In this document: positions 63,722 through 64,000 of the stretch, piece by piece
How the letters are laid out: each line of letters begins with the position of its first letter
Position numbering within the stretch: the first letter of the stretch is position 1
Assembly (NCBI RefSeq): GCF_003144245.1
Contig: NW_020289985.1
Coordinates: 124,001 to 188,000, forward strand
Source of the DNA: Jaminaea rosea
Taxonomy: Eukaryota; Basidiomycota; Exobasidiomycetes; Microstromatales
Direction of reading: 5' to 3'
Length of the DNA stretch: 64,000 nucleotides
Program-made: the position numbers and the translations under genes
Notes under the pieces: model-generated
Seen by the model: the letters and a program-made list of their open reading frames with translations, nothing else
Database searches by the model: none
Told to the model about the DNA's origin: nothing

Positions 63722-64000
63722 GCGGCAGAGAGGCGACACGGAAGATAGACGGGCGATGAGGAGACTCGTGGGAACGGCTCGCCGATGAGGGAGAGCCTTG
63801 TGGGCACGTAGAGTCTTTGGACAGAGGAAAGAACAGAGGCAAAGGTGTAGAGGAGTCTATGAGGGGCGCGAAGCTGAGGTCACCAGGCCGGTCAATCATA
63901 TACGATCGTTTCAGCATTGAGCAGCGGGAGCGACAGGTCAATCTTAACTGCTGAGTAGTGGCAGCGTCGATGAAAGATCATCAGCTCAGTCTGAGGAGCA
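63722..64000. other. HOG1 3' flank
   Basis: 279 bp to the window edge, purine-rich, presumably the HOG1 3' UTR. No gene or motif seen. Confidence 0.4.

Noticed and set aside
1-64000. Mobile elements, virus-like copies or CRISPR
   Set aside because: No transposase, reverse transcriptase, integrase or capsid sequence, no long terminal or inverted repeats and no spaced repeat array were seen. Repeats present are simple microsatellites.

Overview
This window reads as nuclear DNA of a basidiomycete fungus. The sequence is GC-rich, and 23 protein-coding genes can be assembled. They are packed on both strands and carry 42 predicted introns, all GT-AG and all short (50-108 nt). Acceptors are pyrimidine-rich and starts commonly have A or C at -3. 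Gene content, short introns and long Ser/Ala/Pro-rich extensions fit Ustilaginomycotina-type genomes; that placement is an inference. I see no rRNA or tRNA gene, transposon, virus-like element or CRISPR array.

Layout. 1-8.5 kb: VPS25 (ESCRT-II) divergent from OPI3 (phospholipid N-methyltransferase), a 2.6 kb gene-free stretch, a secreted pepsin-like protease, and ASF1 (H3-H4 chaperone). 8.8-15.9 kb: an unrecognised protein with three copies of a novel-looking ~160-180 residue module, then SET2 (H3K36 methyltransferase). 16-24.4 kb: a TPS3/TSL1-type regulatory subunit of trehalose synthase and a PNS1/CTL choline-transporter-like protein. 25-32.3 kb: RPO41 (mitochondrial RNA polymerase) and RPC82 (RNA polymerase III subunit), divergent from a 254-bp gap. 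32.4-44.3 kb: a minus-strand run of a coiled-coil protein, a BAP31/YET ER protein, eEF1B-gamma, an OTU deubiquitinase and an ARMT1-type phosphatase. 45-52 kb: CDS1 (CDP-diacylglycerol synthase), a 152-residue orphan, a membrane-anchored amidohydrolase and a secreted double-psi beta-barrel protein. 52-64 kb: METTL16-type RNA methyltransferase, KAP95 (importin beta), a 783-residue orphan and HOG1 (stress MAP kinase).

Most genes are core housekeeping loci. Themes recur without forming a cluster: phospholipid synthesis (OPI3, CDS1), histone H3 handling (ASF1, SET2), transcription (RPO41, RPC82) and stress (TPS3, HOG1).

The best candidate for something undescribed is the triplicated-module protein at 8.9-12.0 kb. 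It has a basic, NLS-like N-terminus and sits between two histone H3 genes. Secondary points are several coding exons of 7-36 nt, an intron with a 16-C polypyrimidine run, two 81-nt stop-free introns, and a low-complexity insertion just before the C-terminus of the mitochondrial RNA polymerase. Exon borders were found by reading splice signals and requiring frame and family consistency; none is confirmed by transcript data.
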